Source of the DNA: Ctenosaura bakeri
Lineage: Eukaryota; Chordata; Lepidosauria; Squamata; Iguanidae
Reading direction: 5' to 3'
Assembly: GCA_948474755.1 (NCBI GenBank)
Contig: CAOLHI010001829.1
Location: 124,001 to 188,000, forward strand
DNA: 64,000 nt
Shown: in pieces, positions 34,799-48,149 of the stretch
Layout: each line of letters opens with the position of its first letter
Position numbering within the stretch: position 1 is the first letter of the stretch
Translations under genes and position numbers: made by a program
The notes under the pieces: model-generated
The model's input: only the letters and a program-made list of their open reading frames with translations
Database searches by the model: none
Told to the model about the DNA's origin: nothing

Positions 34799-36015
34799 AA
34801 CTCATTGTCCTTCTCCACTATGGTGAGATTTCTGTATTGCTCTTTAATTTACACTAACTAGTTCTAATGCCAGTACCCTATACATTTTTATTGCACTGTA
34901 AATATACACCAGTGTAGTTATGCTGGATTCTACCATTGTGCAACCAGTTGTGCAATGGGCCCTATGACCTTAAGCCTGTTCATTCATTATACAATGGTCA
35001 ATTAGTTCCCCCACCCACCAAGTCCCAAGAGAGAGAGCTCTATGTGTCTGTGTGTGCACACATGTGTATGTGTACATGGAAGTGGATTAATTGGCTGATT
35101 AAGGGCTATACTTCTACCATCTCTGAGAAAGCGTGGTTGCTTGCATATTTTTTTCATTCCAGAAGGATTCTGGTCCAAACCTGTATATATAAGTATAATG
35201 AACATACACAAATTTTGTGCATTCTTGTGTCCACTTTCTTTTTCTTTCATTCCTTTCCTTTTCTAGATGATGAATACAAGATTACCCTCATAAGGCTTTA
35301 GAGCAGCAGTAGCTGGAAACTTTCCCTGTCATGCAATGGTGAATCTGTTAAGAGAGTTATCCAAGGTGCTGAATCTATTTGGAGGGGAGAAAGTTTGATG
35401 CTTTGCATTGCTCCTTTAAAAATCAGATAAAACCTGGAACGGATTCACTGCCACCTTGACATGAAAGCCATGAGCTGCCACTACTGGCGTATGTATGTGT
35501 GTGTGTGTTTGCAATAAATCCATCCATTTTGCATAAAAATGATATTTCTGCACTTGGGCCTTCATGTATTTGTGCACATAATAATTGCCTGAAGAGTTCA
35601 AGAAGAGCAAATAACTAGGAAAAACCTGCTCATAAACATTTGCTTTCTCCCACAGTAGTGAGAAAATTGAGGCCTTTATTCAAGCTTGCATGCAAGGGCA
35701 AAATACTCAAAAGATTTACATCCTGATTAAATTACTACATTTGCTACTGTGAATCAGTATAGGAAAAAATATGAAGTATTTTCCACCATATATATGTCAT
35801 AAGCCTAACACTTTTAATGTTGCTAGCAAGGGCTGCTGACTTGTAGTGCTGTAACGTCATTTTTAAAAATTAACTTAAAATATCTAATTTGTTAATTACC
35901 TTTGTATGGTGGAACTATAACTACAATTAATTACTTTTTAAAAGTAACAGTTTATCTTCAGAGTGAAGAACTGTTCTACCCTTCTACATGGAAGGCTAGG
36001 TAAATGTTTCACAAT
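34799..36015. other. Intronic sequence, nothing recognised
   Basis: A (TG)-rich stretch at 35043-35075 and another at 35491-35507. No exon was found. Confidence 0.5.
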
Positions 36016-36366
36016 GGCCCTTTCCACACGGGATAAGTAGAACGGCACGGTGCAACCTCTGACGGAGGTTGTCCGCACCTTGGGAGCAGACTGGGTCAGA
36101 CTACTTGTCGCAGTTCCACACCTCAGTCCACTCTGGAGCGACCTGAAGTGGTCGCGCAGTGTGCTTTTTAAAAACCTGTTTTTACAGGTTTTTCAAAAGC
36201 ATGGAGTGTGCCACTCCGTGCCACTCCATTCCCGCACGCCAGTGCAGATTTGCAGGCTTGCACCAGTGTGAGCCTGCAGATCTGCCAGGGGCGGGCTTTA
36301 GGCTGGCGAGCTTCAGCGATTGGTGGGGACCCTCCACCAACTGGAAGCCGCCATTTTGGACAATGG
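36016..36366. mobile_element. TIR element, right end missing
   Basis: It begins GGCCCTTTCCACACGGG, the terminus type of the other elements here. It contains GC-richer DNA and an 18-bp hairpin at about 36163-36202 (TGCTTTTTAAAAACCTGT with a 4-nt loop). No matching right terminus was found before the mariner-like element begins, so it is truncated or was interrupted. Confidence 0.5.
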
Positions 36367-36837
36367 AGCAGTGCATTGTCCCTTATCTGGAAATTGAAAA
36401 TCCAAAAATTCTCAAAACTTTTTTGCCACCAGCCACGTGTTTCCACCTTCGAGGCAGCTGCTGTGTCATTCCTTCTCATTTACCACTCAGATCCTCAGTC
36501 TTTATTTTTGCCTTCATGTTCAAGGCAGCTGCTGCAGCACTCCTGTTCATGTATGGTGAGAAGGCAGAAGTCAGCAGATATCAGCAAAAAGAGAGAGGCA
36601 GAGGATCTGTGAAACATCAGGAGGTATGGATTCACACTGAGCACTATGCATGGTTTCCCTCCTTTCACAGACCCTCAGTCTCTCTATAGCCTTGCATCTC
36701 ATATACAAGTAGCAAACAAACAAGATGCAAGGCTATTCCAAAAAGCTGCTGTACTACAAAATCCAAAAAGAAAAAAAATCCAAAATGTGGAACACTTCTG
36801 GTCCCAACCATTTTGGATAAGGGAAGCTCAATCTGTA
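36367..36837. mobile_element. Tc1/mariner-type non-autonomous element
   Basis: The right end read inward is TACAGATTGAGCTTCCCTTA, then TCCAAAATGGTTGGGACCAG and AAGTGTTCCACATTTTGGAT. The left end has TCCCTTATCTGGAAATTGAA and AAATCCAAAAATTC. This terminal pattern (TACAGGTTGAGTATCCCTTATCC type, TA target) is known to me from mammalian mariner/Tigger-like repeats. The left terminus is decayed. Overlapping chance ORFs up to 176 codons have no domain. Confidence 0.6.
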
Positions 36838-38358
36838 CTATGATTCTCTGGTCAAGTTACACCACTTGTAACGTAATAAGGGAAATAAAATCAAGTGATC
36901 TACATCCGAAGGACAAAAGGAAACCAAGAGGACTGGAAAGAAAAGAAATCCCACACAGAGAAAAACTTCACACACACACATCCACAATCTTATCAAAATT
37001 GTTTTTGCCTTCTCTAAGATTCTTCAGATGTTTTTTCTAAGCTGGAACCTCCAAAATGATGACCGCTTGAATCACAGAGACAGTTCATTTGATCTCAGAA
37101 TAAAAACTGATGACACTGGACACCGACTAGGTGAAGGGAGATGAATTTTATGTCACAGCAATATTAAGAATGACAGTTATAAAGCATATCTCAATTATGA
37201 ACTACATATTTAATATATTATTACAGTTTCTCAAAGATTCATGAGCTCTTCTTGATCTAAAGCAGGAGGTCAGGAAATCTAATAAATGCAATGGACTTTA
37301 TGTGTACAAAGTTTATAATGTGCATTATATTAACTACTCATTTTGGAGAGGAGCTAAAGGAAATCTTTAAAGAAAAATCCCACACTTCAAATTGCAAATG
37401 AAGCATTATTGTTCTTTTATCTAAAAAATCTCATATAATTTCAAAGCATACTTATTTATTTTTTTGTTCTTTCTTTGAAAACCCAAACAGATGATTCACG
37501 TCAACTTCTGATTAGTATATAACACAAAATCTCTGAAGAAATCCAGCTGGTATCAATGACAATTTGTGGCCCACAGAACACATCTGTCTGTTTAGATAGG
37601 AAACCAAATCCTCAGAGAATAAAGGTACAAGAAGAAAGAAAACAAAGTCATATAGTTAAATAGGTAAATATATCACAATTAGTATCTGACTGCTAGGGGT
37701 CCCCAGCCATTCAGTAATGTGAAGTCTCTCATTCCACTACTGTCACATCACAGCATCAGACCTTAACAGGATATCACCATGTTGACTATACTTCCCTTCA
37801 CTTTGCATTAGATTGCAATAGGATGTGGACTGGTCTCTGTTAACAGCATCCTGAAATCCCTTTCTTTCAGAGAGGAGAAAGTTTTAACCTCTGACTGAAG
37901 CAGTTTATGAGATTTATTGGCTGCAGGAATCACCTCACAGAATGAATAGAAAGAACAGAACAGAACAGAAAACCTTTTAGGTTCAGGTTAAGATACAAGC
38001 TTTCTAAATCAAAGCTTCAGTTGTCAGCACTTATAGGTATCTGATCATTACTTTTAAAACTTGGGGCATCGTTTTTAAAATATTTTTTCCCATAAGATAA
38101 TATAAGAAAGTTTCTCGTAGCGAGACATGTCATTGGTCCATCTTGCTCAGTTCTGTCCACATTGACCTACTGTAGGTCTGAAACTGGTTTCAAAACATGA
38201 GACTGTCCAAAATTTACCTATAGTTGCCAAGGGGCTAAACTTGGACTTACGTGTTTAAAGAATGTGTTCTGTCTACTAAGCTACAACTTATCTTTTCCAT
38301 GATATCAATGTGACCGAACTGTCATGATATCAAAGCAATCTCCACTTGAATCTAAAGT
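36838..38358. other. Intronic sequence, nothing recognised
   Basis: A short (AACAG)n run lies near 37950-37968. No exon was found. Confidence 0.5.
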
Positions 38359-38490
38359 CAGGGGTGGGAAACATATGGCCCTCCAGATGTTGTTGAGTTG
38401 CAACTCCCAACATCCTTCACCACTGACTATGCTGGCAAGATGAGAACTGCATTCCAACTATAACTTGAGAGGCATATTTTACCATTCCTG
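38359..38490. mobile_element. hAT-like MITE
   Basis: CAGGGGTGGGAAACATATGG and CCCTCCAGATGTTGTTGAGT at the left, TTTACCATTCCTG at the right. The left terminus is the hAT form CAGGGGTNGGNAA. Possible imperfect 8-bp target sites flank it (TCTAAAGT and CTAAAATT). Confidence 0.65.
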
Positions 38491-41400
38491 CTAAAATTCT
38501 CTTTTTTTAAAAAAAAATGAACCACATAACAGAAGTGCAGACTCCTTCTCCAAAGCTTATATGGAAGCCAGGGACACCTTATCTACTTGGCACTTTAGGC
38601 ACATTGCCTAGGACTTACAAAAAAACTTAAGGCCTATGGAAACAGGATTTTAGGTCCTAAAAAAATATCCTAGTGGTATGTTAAGGAAAAGCAGGGAGTC
38701 AAAAACAAGAGTGCCTAAGGCCAACAAAAATCCTAATGCAGTCCTGATGGAAATGCAGTTTCCATCCAAACTCTGCAAGAACAGAGTGATGTAATCATTC
38801 CAAAGGCACAATTCAAATGCTTACCAGACGGCAATACAATACCTGTGGTGAAGCAGCAGGTAAATAATTCCTTCCATAAATTCAGTGAATGTGATACAGG
38901 TTCTGCATGTGGATACTACATTTCTACAATTATTCTTCCTTATCAGAAGGCAAAGGCAGAAATAACACAGAGACCAGGGTTATGTCAGAAATGAACGTTT
39001 CTACGCTCTGAGCAAATACTGATAGGAAGATATTTTCTAGGGCAGTAGCTTTATCCCCACAGGAAGATATCCTGTGAGGTATGATATCATGATTTGACAT
39101 CACAGTAGTGCCAATGTAGAATTCTGAGCAATTGGTAAAGAAATTGTTAAGACTGGGATGAGAGAAAGGCAATTATAGCCCACTGTATCAAAAAAAATCC
39201 CACCTGAACTTCACCTGTAATATTGCAGCTACAGTGCTGTACAAGTAAGAAAATCCTGGGGACAATGGGCTGGATCCAAATGAGTTGGATCCCTTTCTCA
39301 GTCTGAGGAAGATGACTTTTGTCAGAGAAAGGGAAAGTCCTTACATTTAATATCATCAGTTGGCAAGAGACATTGTCTCTAAAAGCATATACATTGAAAC
39401 AAATGGAAGAAATGAATGTATTTATCCTGGTTTAGGTGTGAGCTATTTTTATACTGGAAATCTAGAAAACAACTGCAGCGGCTCATTAAAGTAATCTTTA
39501 CAGTTGCTGTTGCTGCTTTTAAAAAAACATGAAATCTAAACACACTACAATATTTTTTTGTGTTGTAAATACTTTCTGTATCCACAAGACACTTCAAATA
39601 CTCCCCAGTCTGCCTTTAAACTATTTCTTTTCTTCTTGTAATGCTAGTATTTTAATCAGATCAAAGTAACTCTCTGCTAAAAGGATAATGACAATTCATT
39701 TCTCACACAGCAAGAAACTGATTTTCATAAACGATCATTCTTGTTATCACACACCTGTTTCTCTCACAGCAGAGGCTCTCTGCATTGACCTCAAACATAG
39801 TAACAGAAAGCATTAAGTACTCTGCTCCTTTTGCTTAAAAAATTATTAGAACAACATCAAAACATACCTTATGCTTGGCAAACAGGACAAGGAGATAGCC
39901 TGCTTTTACCTTCCCTCCACTATTAGCTATGGCTCCCATTTGCATTGGCTTCTACAGAGGTCTTGCTACAGTTCCATGGCTGGGGACTGTTTTACTTTTC
40001 CACAAGAGAATAGTTACAGGGTTGTGCTGCACCTTGGTAAGAATAGATGACACCACAGATTGCTTTTTTCAAAAATAGAAGGCAAGCTGGAACTGGGAGC
40101 ATGTTCTGGCATCAACTGTGGGAGATTATCACTGGTTCCCACCACAACAAGGCCATCAGGTCAAGCTATTCATGCTGTTCAGAATGGTATGGTAGAAACT
40201 CCAAAGCTACAACACAGCAGATGTTCATGTTCAGCATCATTCATACAGGTTCCAATAATCAATACTAGACAGTTTTATCTCACACATCAGGGAAGACCCA
40301 TGTAGATGGTTGTAAAAGTGCTGGATTCTTCCAAGCCACAGAGCAGACGTGGGGAATGTGTACCCTTCAGATATTGTTGGACTGCACCTTCAATAATCCT
40401 CAATATTAGTATGCTGGCTGGGGTGGTGGGAGCTGCAGACTGGACAGCTACACATTCCACATCCTAATTCTATATTGAGGAGTGGGAAATGTCTCCAGGC
40501 TCACAATCCAGACCACAATATACTCATGTATGAAGTTCATGAGCACAAGGGTATTTAGATGACCCTTAAGAAGTCTTTTGAGAGCACACACTCATTTGTG
40601 AAAACAGTTTTAGTATTCTCAACTGCTTTTCTCAGTCTTGCAGTTTTCTTCTAATTTATGCTGCAGGACATCTTTGGTCTGAATAGTTATTTAGATTTCT
40701 TTTTATTGAAGCTGTTTATTATCCTCAAGTAATCTTTGTTCTTAATTTTATTTCTTGCTGTACACCACAATATATATATATATAGGAAACAGCAGAAGAC
40801 TATGAAGGAATTGCAGTACAGCAAAATGCTGACTCAAAGAAAACTTGACAAATAAGGTCCTCAATTTTATACTTCTTTTTAAAAAAATCTTACATAATCA
40901 GTTTATGGATGCTGTCATTATCTGATTCACTCTAACAAGACAACAAGATAGATAAACCACTGCACCTCCTCCCTCCAGAAAAAAACCAAAGGAAACCCTC
41001 CAGCAACAAATAAAGGGAAAGCACGTAATGAAGTACTGGTACATTTCATGCTTGCTTTACTGCATAATTTACTCTAATCCTGAGCAAATTTCTTTTTTAA
41101 TCTGAGGAAAAAATCTTAACCAAAGACAAATTTGAGACTAACTGTGGGTTGATTTGTGAGGCTAGTTAGTTTTTTAAATGCATAATCTAGCTCCTCAAAA
41201 CATTGGTGGTGTTGGATGCTGGCTGCATTCAAACATTATAATAAATTATGGTTTAGTGTACAGAAATGAGCCCAGGGCTTGGATGACTACAGTATATTGG
41301 GTTAAGCTGACATAACAAACTGTGGCTAATCAAAAATGGAAAAGAAGGTTCCAATCCTCATGCAGCTATACCAGGGGAAAAGGAAAAGGAGACTTTACAA

Positions 41401-43557
41401 GCCTCAAACTCATTACAACTCCTTCTTCTTATAATAAACCTTTAGTTATCATGACATCCTAAGGCAGCTTGTGTATGTTTGGTTGCATTGCACATTTGTA
41501 GACTGTACAGATAGATACCTTTGGAGATAAAACAAACAATGAGCACAGTTGATCTCTTTTTTTTATATTGGATTTTATCAACTCTCAATGATATTGATAT
41601 TTAAAACCTTACTTATCCCAAAGCCCCTAAAAAAACACTAGGAAAACAGCTGTCAAATAACACTCAAACTCATCTTCCATTTGGAATGACCTTTTTGTAT
41701 CATGAATTACAGTCTGGAAGGATTGTCTGGGGTTTGGTTTGCGCTTTGTAAAAATATTTTATAGTGATCAGTATATTCTTTCCCACAGCAGTGCAGGATA
41801 GGCATAACATAATGCCTGACAACAGCACAAAAGGCAGGCTAAATGTTGCCATGAACTTTGCATAATACAATTCAGCAGCACTAAAATTTAAATAAATAAC
41901 CAGCCAATATACCTCCTTATGTTAAATATGAATGTATTTGCTTTCAGTCATTTTTACTACACTAAGGCAAGACACTAGGATGTTGACTGCTTAAAATGGT
42001 TACGAGATACTGTGCATAATCTCTGTGCCTCAGGGCATTCAACTTGTAATAATCTCCACTGCTCACACAAGAGAAAACCAAGCTGGACCTGCCATCATGC
42101 TAGCCATGTTTGCTGTTTGGAGTCTTCTCTCATCACCTCGTGGATACCTCAGTTCCCAACTCACAATTAATGGTATAGTCTGAACAAGCCGATTTAGCTT
42201 CAGTGTTCTACTTAAGCACTCTTAAGTACTGGAATTTCAGATATATGACATAGGAGAATGAGTAGGGGGCTTAGTAATCTTTTGGGCTATTTTATTAATA
42301 TAAACTAAACAGTATATATTGACTTTTTATTAAACATTTCAAATAATATTGTAACATATTCATTTTAGTAAACATCACTAGAAGACATCCATATAAGATT
42401 ATTTTTGTAAGGAATTAGACATCTTATACAGCACTATCACATCATCATCATCTGTTCAGAAATACTATATATCATCTGCAGGCATCTCTATACATTAATC
42501 TGTAGAGTAACTAAAACATCTATATATTATCTGTGGATTAAACGCAAAACACTGCAGCAATTGTTATATATTTCTGTAATAGATAAATATCTAACCAGAT
42601 AAGAAGTATATATTTAATATAAGCTAACTAATTAATATTTGGAGAAGAGACTCTCTCTCTCCCCCTATTACCAGCATTATAAAGATATTTACTAGCCGGG
42701 AACAACATCAGCAGAAAAAAAGGCTGTCAGAAACAGCTATGTGTGACCTCATTGGAGGCTGTCATCAAAGCTTAATTTTATCTCTTGGAGTGGTAGTTTT
42801 TATATCATTTCCAGCATCTATCTGTCCAATCAGAGACAAGGCTAACTAGTCTCTGTTAACTATCAACAAAGAGTTTTTCATCCAGTTTGAAATGAGATTT
42901 TACTGGCCATCTGTTCAAAGTCACTAAGTAACCAATCATCTTTAAGTGTCATTAGAAACGATTACTAGCCATTGTTATTCTGGCTACCTGGTCTCAGATG
43001 ACTGCATTATACATGATTCAGCAGGATTAAGTACTATTGTATCAATGCAGTACACTTTCTATTTTCCCAGTGTTTTCCATCATGTCTAGACTTTCCTTTC
43101 TTTATCTTGTATTTACATAAGTTTTATCTAGTATTTTGAGTAAAGTAGTTGAGTGCCCAGAACCAGATTATAAGCCTCCACACTTAATGCTTTGCTGACT
43201 GAAACATAGACATTTTATTTTTTACTCAATGGACACACCAGTCACACTTTTTGTCTTCCAACGTACATACTTCAGGGACTTAAAAACTTTGCAAACTATA
43301 CACAAAATATACTGTCTAGCCTATCACAGTGGGACATCCTTATTATCAACCAACCTGTGAGAAAGAGAAGAGCTAGTCAGAATCGCTGCCACTGTAATGG
43401 CTTTGGGCTAGAGGATTCCATCACGCAGTAATGAGAAAGACTTCTTGAAAACTTATCAGAGCTCATAAATGTTAATTTTTTAGACTACAACACCCGGAAT
43501 CTCCCAGGTAGCTTGGATGCAGGGAACGCTGCATCAGGAAAGGCAGAGAAGGCTTAA
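38491..43557. other. Intronic sequence, one hAT-like scrap
   Basis: Mostly AT-rich with no exon. (TA)n at about 40770-40785. The hAT-like scrap at 40344-40464 is listed separately. Confidence 0.5.
40344..40464. mobile_element. hAT-like MITE, degraded
   Basis: CAGACGTGGGGAATGTGTAC and CTTCAGATATTGTTGGACTG at the left, GCTACACATTCCACATCC at the right, in inverted relation. It is related to the copy at 38359. Confidence 0.6.
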
Positions 43558-43688
43558 GGGCATTTCTGCCCTACACTGTTGCAGTGCTATTATTCCACTT
43601 TCAACATCCTATGGAATCCTGGGGTTTGCAGTTTAGGGAGGGGCATTTAGAATTCTCAGTCAGAGAGCTTTTTGGCCTCAGTAAACTG
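43558..43688. mobile_element. Palindromic MITE, family M, left arm only
   Basis: GGGCATTTCTGCCCTACACT to GAGAGCTTTTTGGCCTCAGT. It breaks off just past the centre, so the right arm and terminus are lost. Confidence 0.8.
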
Positions 43689-44019
43689 TTCTACCCTCAA
43701 CTGATTAAACACTGGAGTGCACAAATTAAATTCAGTCACTTGAGGACAGATTCTTAGGGACCTATTAGATATTCAGCTGAAGAGTAGGGATGGAGAGCTT
43801 GGACCAAACTACACCCCTTCACCATCTGTCTTGTTAGACAATCAGCATATTTAAGAACTATCTGTCAGGAGAAATCAAACAAGTACAGTTTTTCCTACCA
43901 TTCTGCTTCCATGCTACCTGCTACTTTCTTGCAGAGAAAGTAATGTACAGAGGGAGGAGGGACAATGCAACCCTAAGTAAAAACAGTATACTCTAGCTAC
44001 TGTGGAGCAGTAACTAGCA

Positions 44020-44238
44020 TTGTTGTTGTTTGCTATTTGCCTTCAGCTTGACTCCAATTTATGGTGGGAGCCCTATGATAGGGCAAGATTGCTTCAGAGA
44101 AGCTTTGCCATTGCTTTCTTCTAAACCTCAGAAACAGTGTCTTTCCCATGGTCCCCTAGTGGGTTTGCATGACTGAGTGGAGCTTTGAAACCTGCTCTCC
44201 CAAACTCCAACTTCAACACTACAACCACTATACCACAG
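44020..44238 (-). repeat. Sauria-like SINE
   Basis: In reverse: TGTTGTTGTTTGCTATTTGC, CTTCAGCTTGACTCCAATTTATGG, then the body, ending in an ACAACCACTATACCACAG A-box complement. Confidence 0.75.
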
Positions 44239-44463
44239 TCAAATGTTGAAGGCAGCCAACAGGTGGGTCAGCCCTACCATTTGACAAAGCACATTTGAGG
44301 TAGCCTGAATGGGCAGCAAATTGTTATTTATTTATTCTGATGTTATTTGATTTTTATTCCAGGGAAGAAGAGAGGAATTTGTGTGATTTTTCCATCTCAT
44401 ATGCCAACATAACTTGGCTGGGTATAGGTACTCTGAAGTTTGACTGCAGGTGGAGGTACCTCA

Positions 44464-44664
44464 GGCCATTTCCACACCACACTGTTCCAGTGCTATTATT
44501 CCCCTTTCAACATCATGTGAAATTCTAGCGTTTGTAGTTTACTGAAGCCAAAGAGCTTCTGGCTGAGAATTCTAAATGCCTCTCCCTAAACTGCAAACTT
44601 CAGGATTTCACAGGATGTTGAAAGTGGGATAACAGCACTATAACAGTGTAGTGCTGAAATGACC
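44464..44664. mobile_element. Palindromic MITE, family M, copy 4
   Basis: Termini GGCCATTTCCACACCACACT and GTGTAGTGCTGAAATGACC, flanked by TCA on both sides (44461-44463 and 44665-44667), a clear 3-bp target duplication. Confidence 0.88.
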
Positions 44665-46166
44665 TCAGACAGCAAAACATCTTGGGCCAGCCCTGCCAAG
44701 AGGATTTTGTTTGTCGAGTCCAGGATGCTCAAGTCTGAGCATCTTCCTGTTCAAGTCCAAATTCTCTTTACTTATTTCTACCCTCTGAGTCAGATAAACA
44801 CATGCAACACAAGAAAAATTCAGAAGTGTGTTGAATATAATGTTGCTAAATGACACAGAAGTGGCTTGTGCCTGTTTCTGCTAAGCTAATAGGCCACTTG
44901 GTGGTGAAGATCCTTCTACTGCATAGGAAATTAGTGCTAACCCAGCTGTGAGCATCTGAGATGAAACCGAATATAAATCTAAATAACAATGTTAAGCTTC
45001 TACAACCATGGATATCTTTGATCTTCTCCCTGAGGCAGCATATCTAGTTTCAAGGATAAAGCAAAAACAGAAAATAGGAGAATTTTCTTAAAGACCTATC
45101 TCGCCCAATACCATTAGATCAATCTTACTTAAATAATTTAGATAATGTGTAAATTCCTTTACTGTGGTGAGCATTCTCTTCAATTAGGTTAATCAGGTCC
45201 AGTTCACTGGATATCTGGAGGCAGAAATGCATCACTCATTCTCTCTCTATCAATTGCTTCTGTTCTGTTTGATGAGATCATTCTTACAGAATTTCCACCA
45301 GAGAACTTACACAGCACCTTGAAAGCAGGATACATCTTCAAAGCCATATTAGAATCTCAATACATATCCCTGAAATAACCCTTCATTTGAGTTCAGCTTT
45401 TGTATACTCGAGTGTATGACTGCTTAATACAGCTAAAATAGGATTCACTGCAGAATCTGACCTTGTAAGGCAAGAGTACTTCAGAAGGATATAAGGAAAT
45501 GGAAAAGCATTACAAATTAAACCACACCGTTGACAATGGAATCTGGAACCAGAAAGTTAAATAATGCCCTCCTATTCTTTCTTGAGATAAAAATCAGAGA
45601 ACACAAATGAAGTCCAGCTTAGTTATGCAAGCACATTTGGCTGTCAGGCAAATATTAATAAAAGCTTTTTTGTATTCCTGAAGATTAGCCACTAAGACTG
45701 TGTTTCTTTCTCTGTCTCTCTCTCCCCACTTAGCTTTTAATGTAGTTCAGCAGTCCTAAAAGGAATTTGTTGACCAATTTTATCTGTTAATTATGACCTG
45801 ACGTTTTTAATGTGACTGCTACCTATCTTGAGAATTCTTCACATTACAAAGCAGAGCAGAAATACTTTATGCATCAATAATGGTTCCTCTGAAATATCTC
45901 CTAATGTAGAAAAAATAATAATTTGATTATTATTTCATTTGGTCGCAGTGAAAAATTAATGGTTGCAGTGAAAGATTTATGCAGCATTATAGACACGCAG
46001 TACGAATGAACAGTTTGGATCTGGTGTATTTTTGGGGCTCAGAAACAGGTATGAATTAGATAAGCACACAGAGAACTCCAGAGTACAGTCTACCAATTTA
46101 GTCAAAGAATTCTGTGTTACGATAGTAAGCACTTGTACACCTTAGGTCCCTGTTTTTTTTCTCTGA
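44665..46166. other. Intronic sequence, nothing recognised
   Basis: A (CT)n stretch lies at about 45707-45724. No exon was found. Confidence 0.5.
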
Positions 46167-46385
46167 ATTCCCTTCACACTAAACAATTACAGTGCTACAA
46201 TTCCACTTTAATTGTTGTGGTTCCATCCCATGGACTCCTAGGATTTGTACCTCAGCAAGAGGAACTTAGAATTCTCAGGCAAAGAGTTCTAGTGCCTCGT
46301 CAACAAACCCCAAAACTCCACCAAATGCAGCCATGGCATTTAAAGTGGAATGATAGTGCTGTAATTGCATAATGTGAAAGGGTCC
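46167..46385. mobile_element. MITE related to family M (variant)
   Basis: The left arm CCCTTCACACTAAACAATTA and right arm TAATTGCATAATGTGAAAGG are inverted, with TGA on both sides (46164-46166 and 46386-46388). The centre carries TTAGAATTCTCAGGCAAAGA. Confidence 0.8.
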
Positions 46386-47199
46386 TGAGTCTTTAAGATA
46401 CAATTGGGGAAAGGGGATGGAATCAACAAAAGATGGGAAGGAGCTGGTTGTACTTAACTGTTCATTTCTCAGGTTCTGATGAACTAGCACAAATTAATTG
46501 GCACCAATAACACTTTCACAGCTACTCGGATCTGCTCTATAAATGATTATTATTTGGTTGATGATTATCAAGTTCAGTAATCAATGTTAAAAGCATTACC
46601 ATGGAGCAGCCATTATTCTCTTGAAACTTAAATCTATTCATTTTGAAAGGTGAGGTCTTTCCTGCAGTATAGTCAAATTATTTTACCCTCAAAATCATAA
46701 AAATAGTCTGGCTCTTCTTTCTTATTTCGTAGTTCCTAATCCCTTCCCTTTGTGTCCCATGCTCCTTGAAATGTTTTCTGTATGCCAAACCAGAACAAAC
46801 ACATGATCCTGCTTTTGTGGGAATTAGGACACCTTTCTAGATAATTATCTTTGGTAGCCATGAAGCATATTAACAGAAAGAATGGGAGAACTTCAGAAAA
46901 AGTATCCACAAAACCCATTCCTGCTGTTGCAAAAGAGCCTGTTACTCATAACCATTACATTTATCTAGGGAGAAAGGATGGATTTTCTAATAATGGACCA
47001 TTACATTATTTACCTTCTCTTTAAGCATATGGCCAACCTTGACATAGTTTGTAGTACTGAATAAACATAAGCCTGTGGATATTTGATGGAAACATTGGCT
47101 ACCTGACATTATAAAACTAGACAGGATTTCTTTTAGGGTAGAATGAGTGTTCTGCACAAGTAGTAAACAGATCAGCAACTATAATGTCTGAGTGTGTGT

Positions 47200-47425
47200 A
47201 TACATGTATGTGACTTCAAGTTGCCTGTTAACCTATGATCACCCCATGAATTTCACAAGGTTTTGTTAGGCAAGGGATACTCAGAGGCGGTTTTGCTAGT
47301 TCCTGCCTCTGAAATATAGCCTACAGCACCTAGTATTCCTTGGTATCCTCCTAACCAAGTATTAACCAGGGCTGACCCTGCTTAGCTTCTAAAATCAGAC
47401 AGAATCTGGTGCCTTTAGGGTATTT
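47200..47425 (-). repeat. 5S-rRNA-derived SINE with Bov-B-type tail
   Basis: On the minus strand, 47321-47400 reads GAAGCTAAGCAGGGTCAGCC (written on the 5S frame as AGCTAAGCAGGGT...), CTGGTTAATACTTGG, GGAGGATACC and GGAATACTAGGTGCTGTAGG. These are the 3' half of 5S rRNA, including its internal promoter region, decayed. A unique body and a tail with TTAACAGGCAACTTGAAGTC, similar to the Sauria/Bov-B tail, follow. The 5' end of the 5S part is lost or altered. Confidence 0.75.
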
Positions 47426-47693
47426 GGGCCATATACCAGCAAATAGAATGTGCACCTGAAATACAGGTTCCCAGATTAATTATTTTTGTGTTGCTTTGAA
47501 TGAGCATTATGCATTATTATATACATACCAATTGGCCATTGTGTACTAAGTTTAATTCAGAGCATTAGTAAAAGTCAATCTGACTTATGTAATTACAATA
47601 TTAAATTCTATGGTCTACAACTACCCTGCAAATCATCTCTGAGAGAAAACTGCATGCAAAGTGCTTGAAATAAAAGGCAGTGCTGCTTTCCAG

Positions 47694-47886
47694 CATTACA
47701 TAGTGGTCTGAGTGTTGGACTACGACTCTGGAGACCAGGGTTCGATACCATGCTTGGCCATGGAAACCCACTGAGTGATCTTGGGTGTGTCACACACTCT
47801 CAGCCCCAGAAAACCATAATACATTCAGCTTGGGATTGTCATAAGCTAGAAATGACTTGAAGGCACAACGACGACAACAACAACGA
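47694..47886 (+). repeat. Sauria-like SINE, well preserved
   Basis: A-box TAGTGGTCTGAGTGTTGGAC, a near-consensus B-box GGTTCGATACC at 47740-47750, GTCATAAGCTAGAAATGACT, GGCACAACGACGACAACAAC tail. Confidence 0.85.
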
Positions 47887-48149
47887 TTTCTCTTTTTTAA
47901 AAAAAATAGATCAACTGAAATTTAAAGAAGGTCTACAACTTAATGATAAATACATTCTGCCCTTTGAAAAGTAGAGGAAAAACTTTCAGGCACCATCTCT
48001 GGCTACCTACAAATTAGAACTACATATATATTTAACTCTACAGTTGAGCATCATATGTCTTCTAAAATCTTTCCAATTTAAGATGAAACAAACAGAGGAA
48101 ATACAAATTCCATTAAATAGCCATAAGAAAAATGTCTAAGAAAATCTAA

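Noticed and set aside
36159..36689. 176-codon open frame on the plus strand
   Set aside because: It crosses the junction of two transposon relics, has no domain and overlaps other frames equally long.
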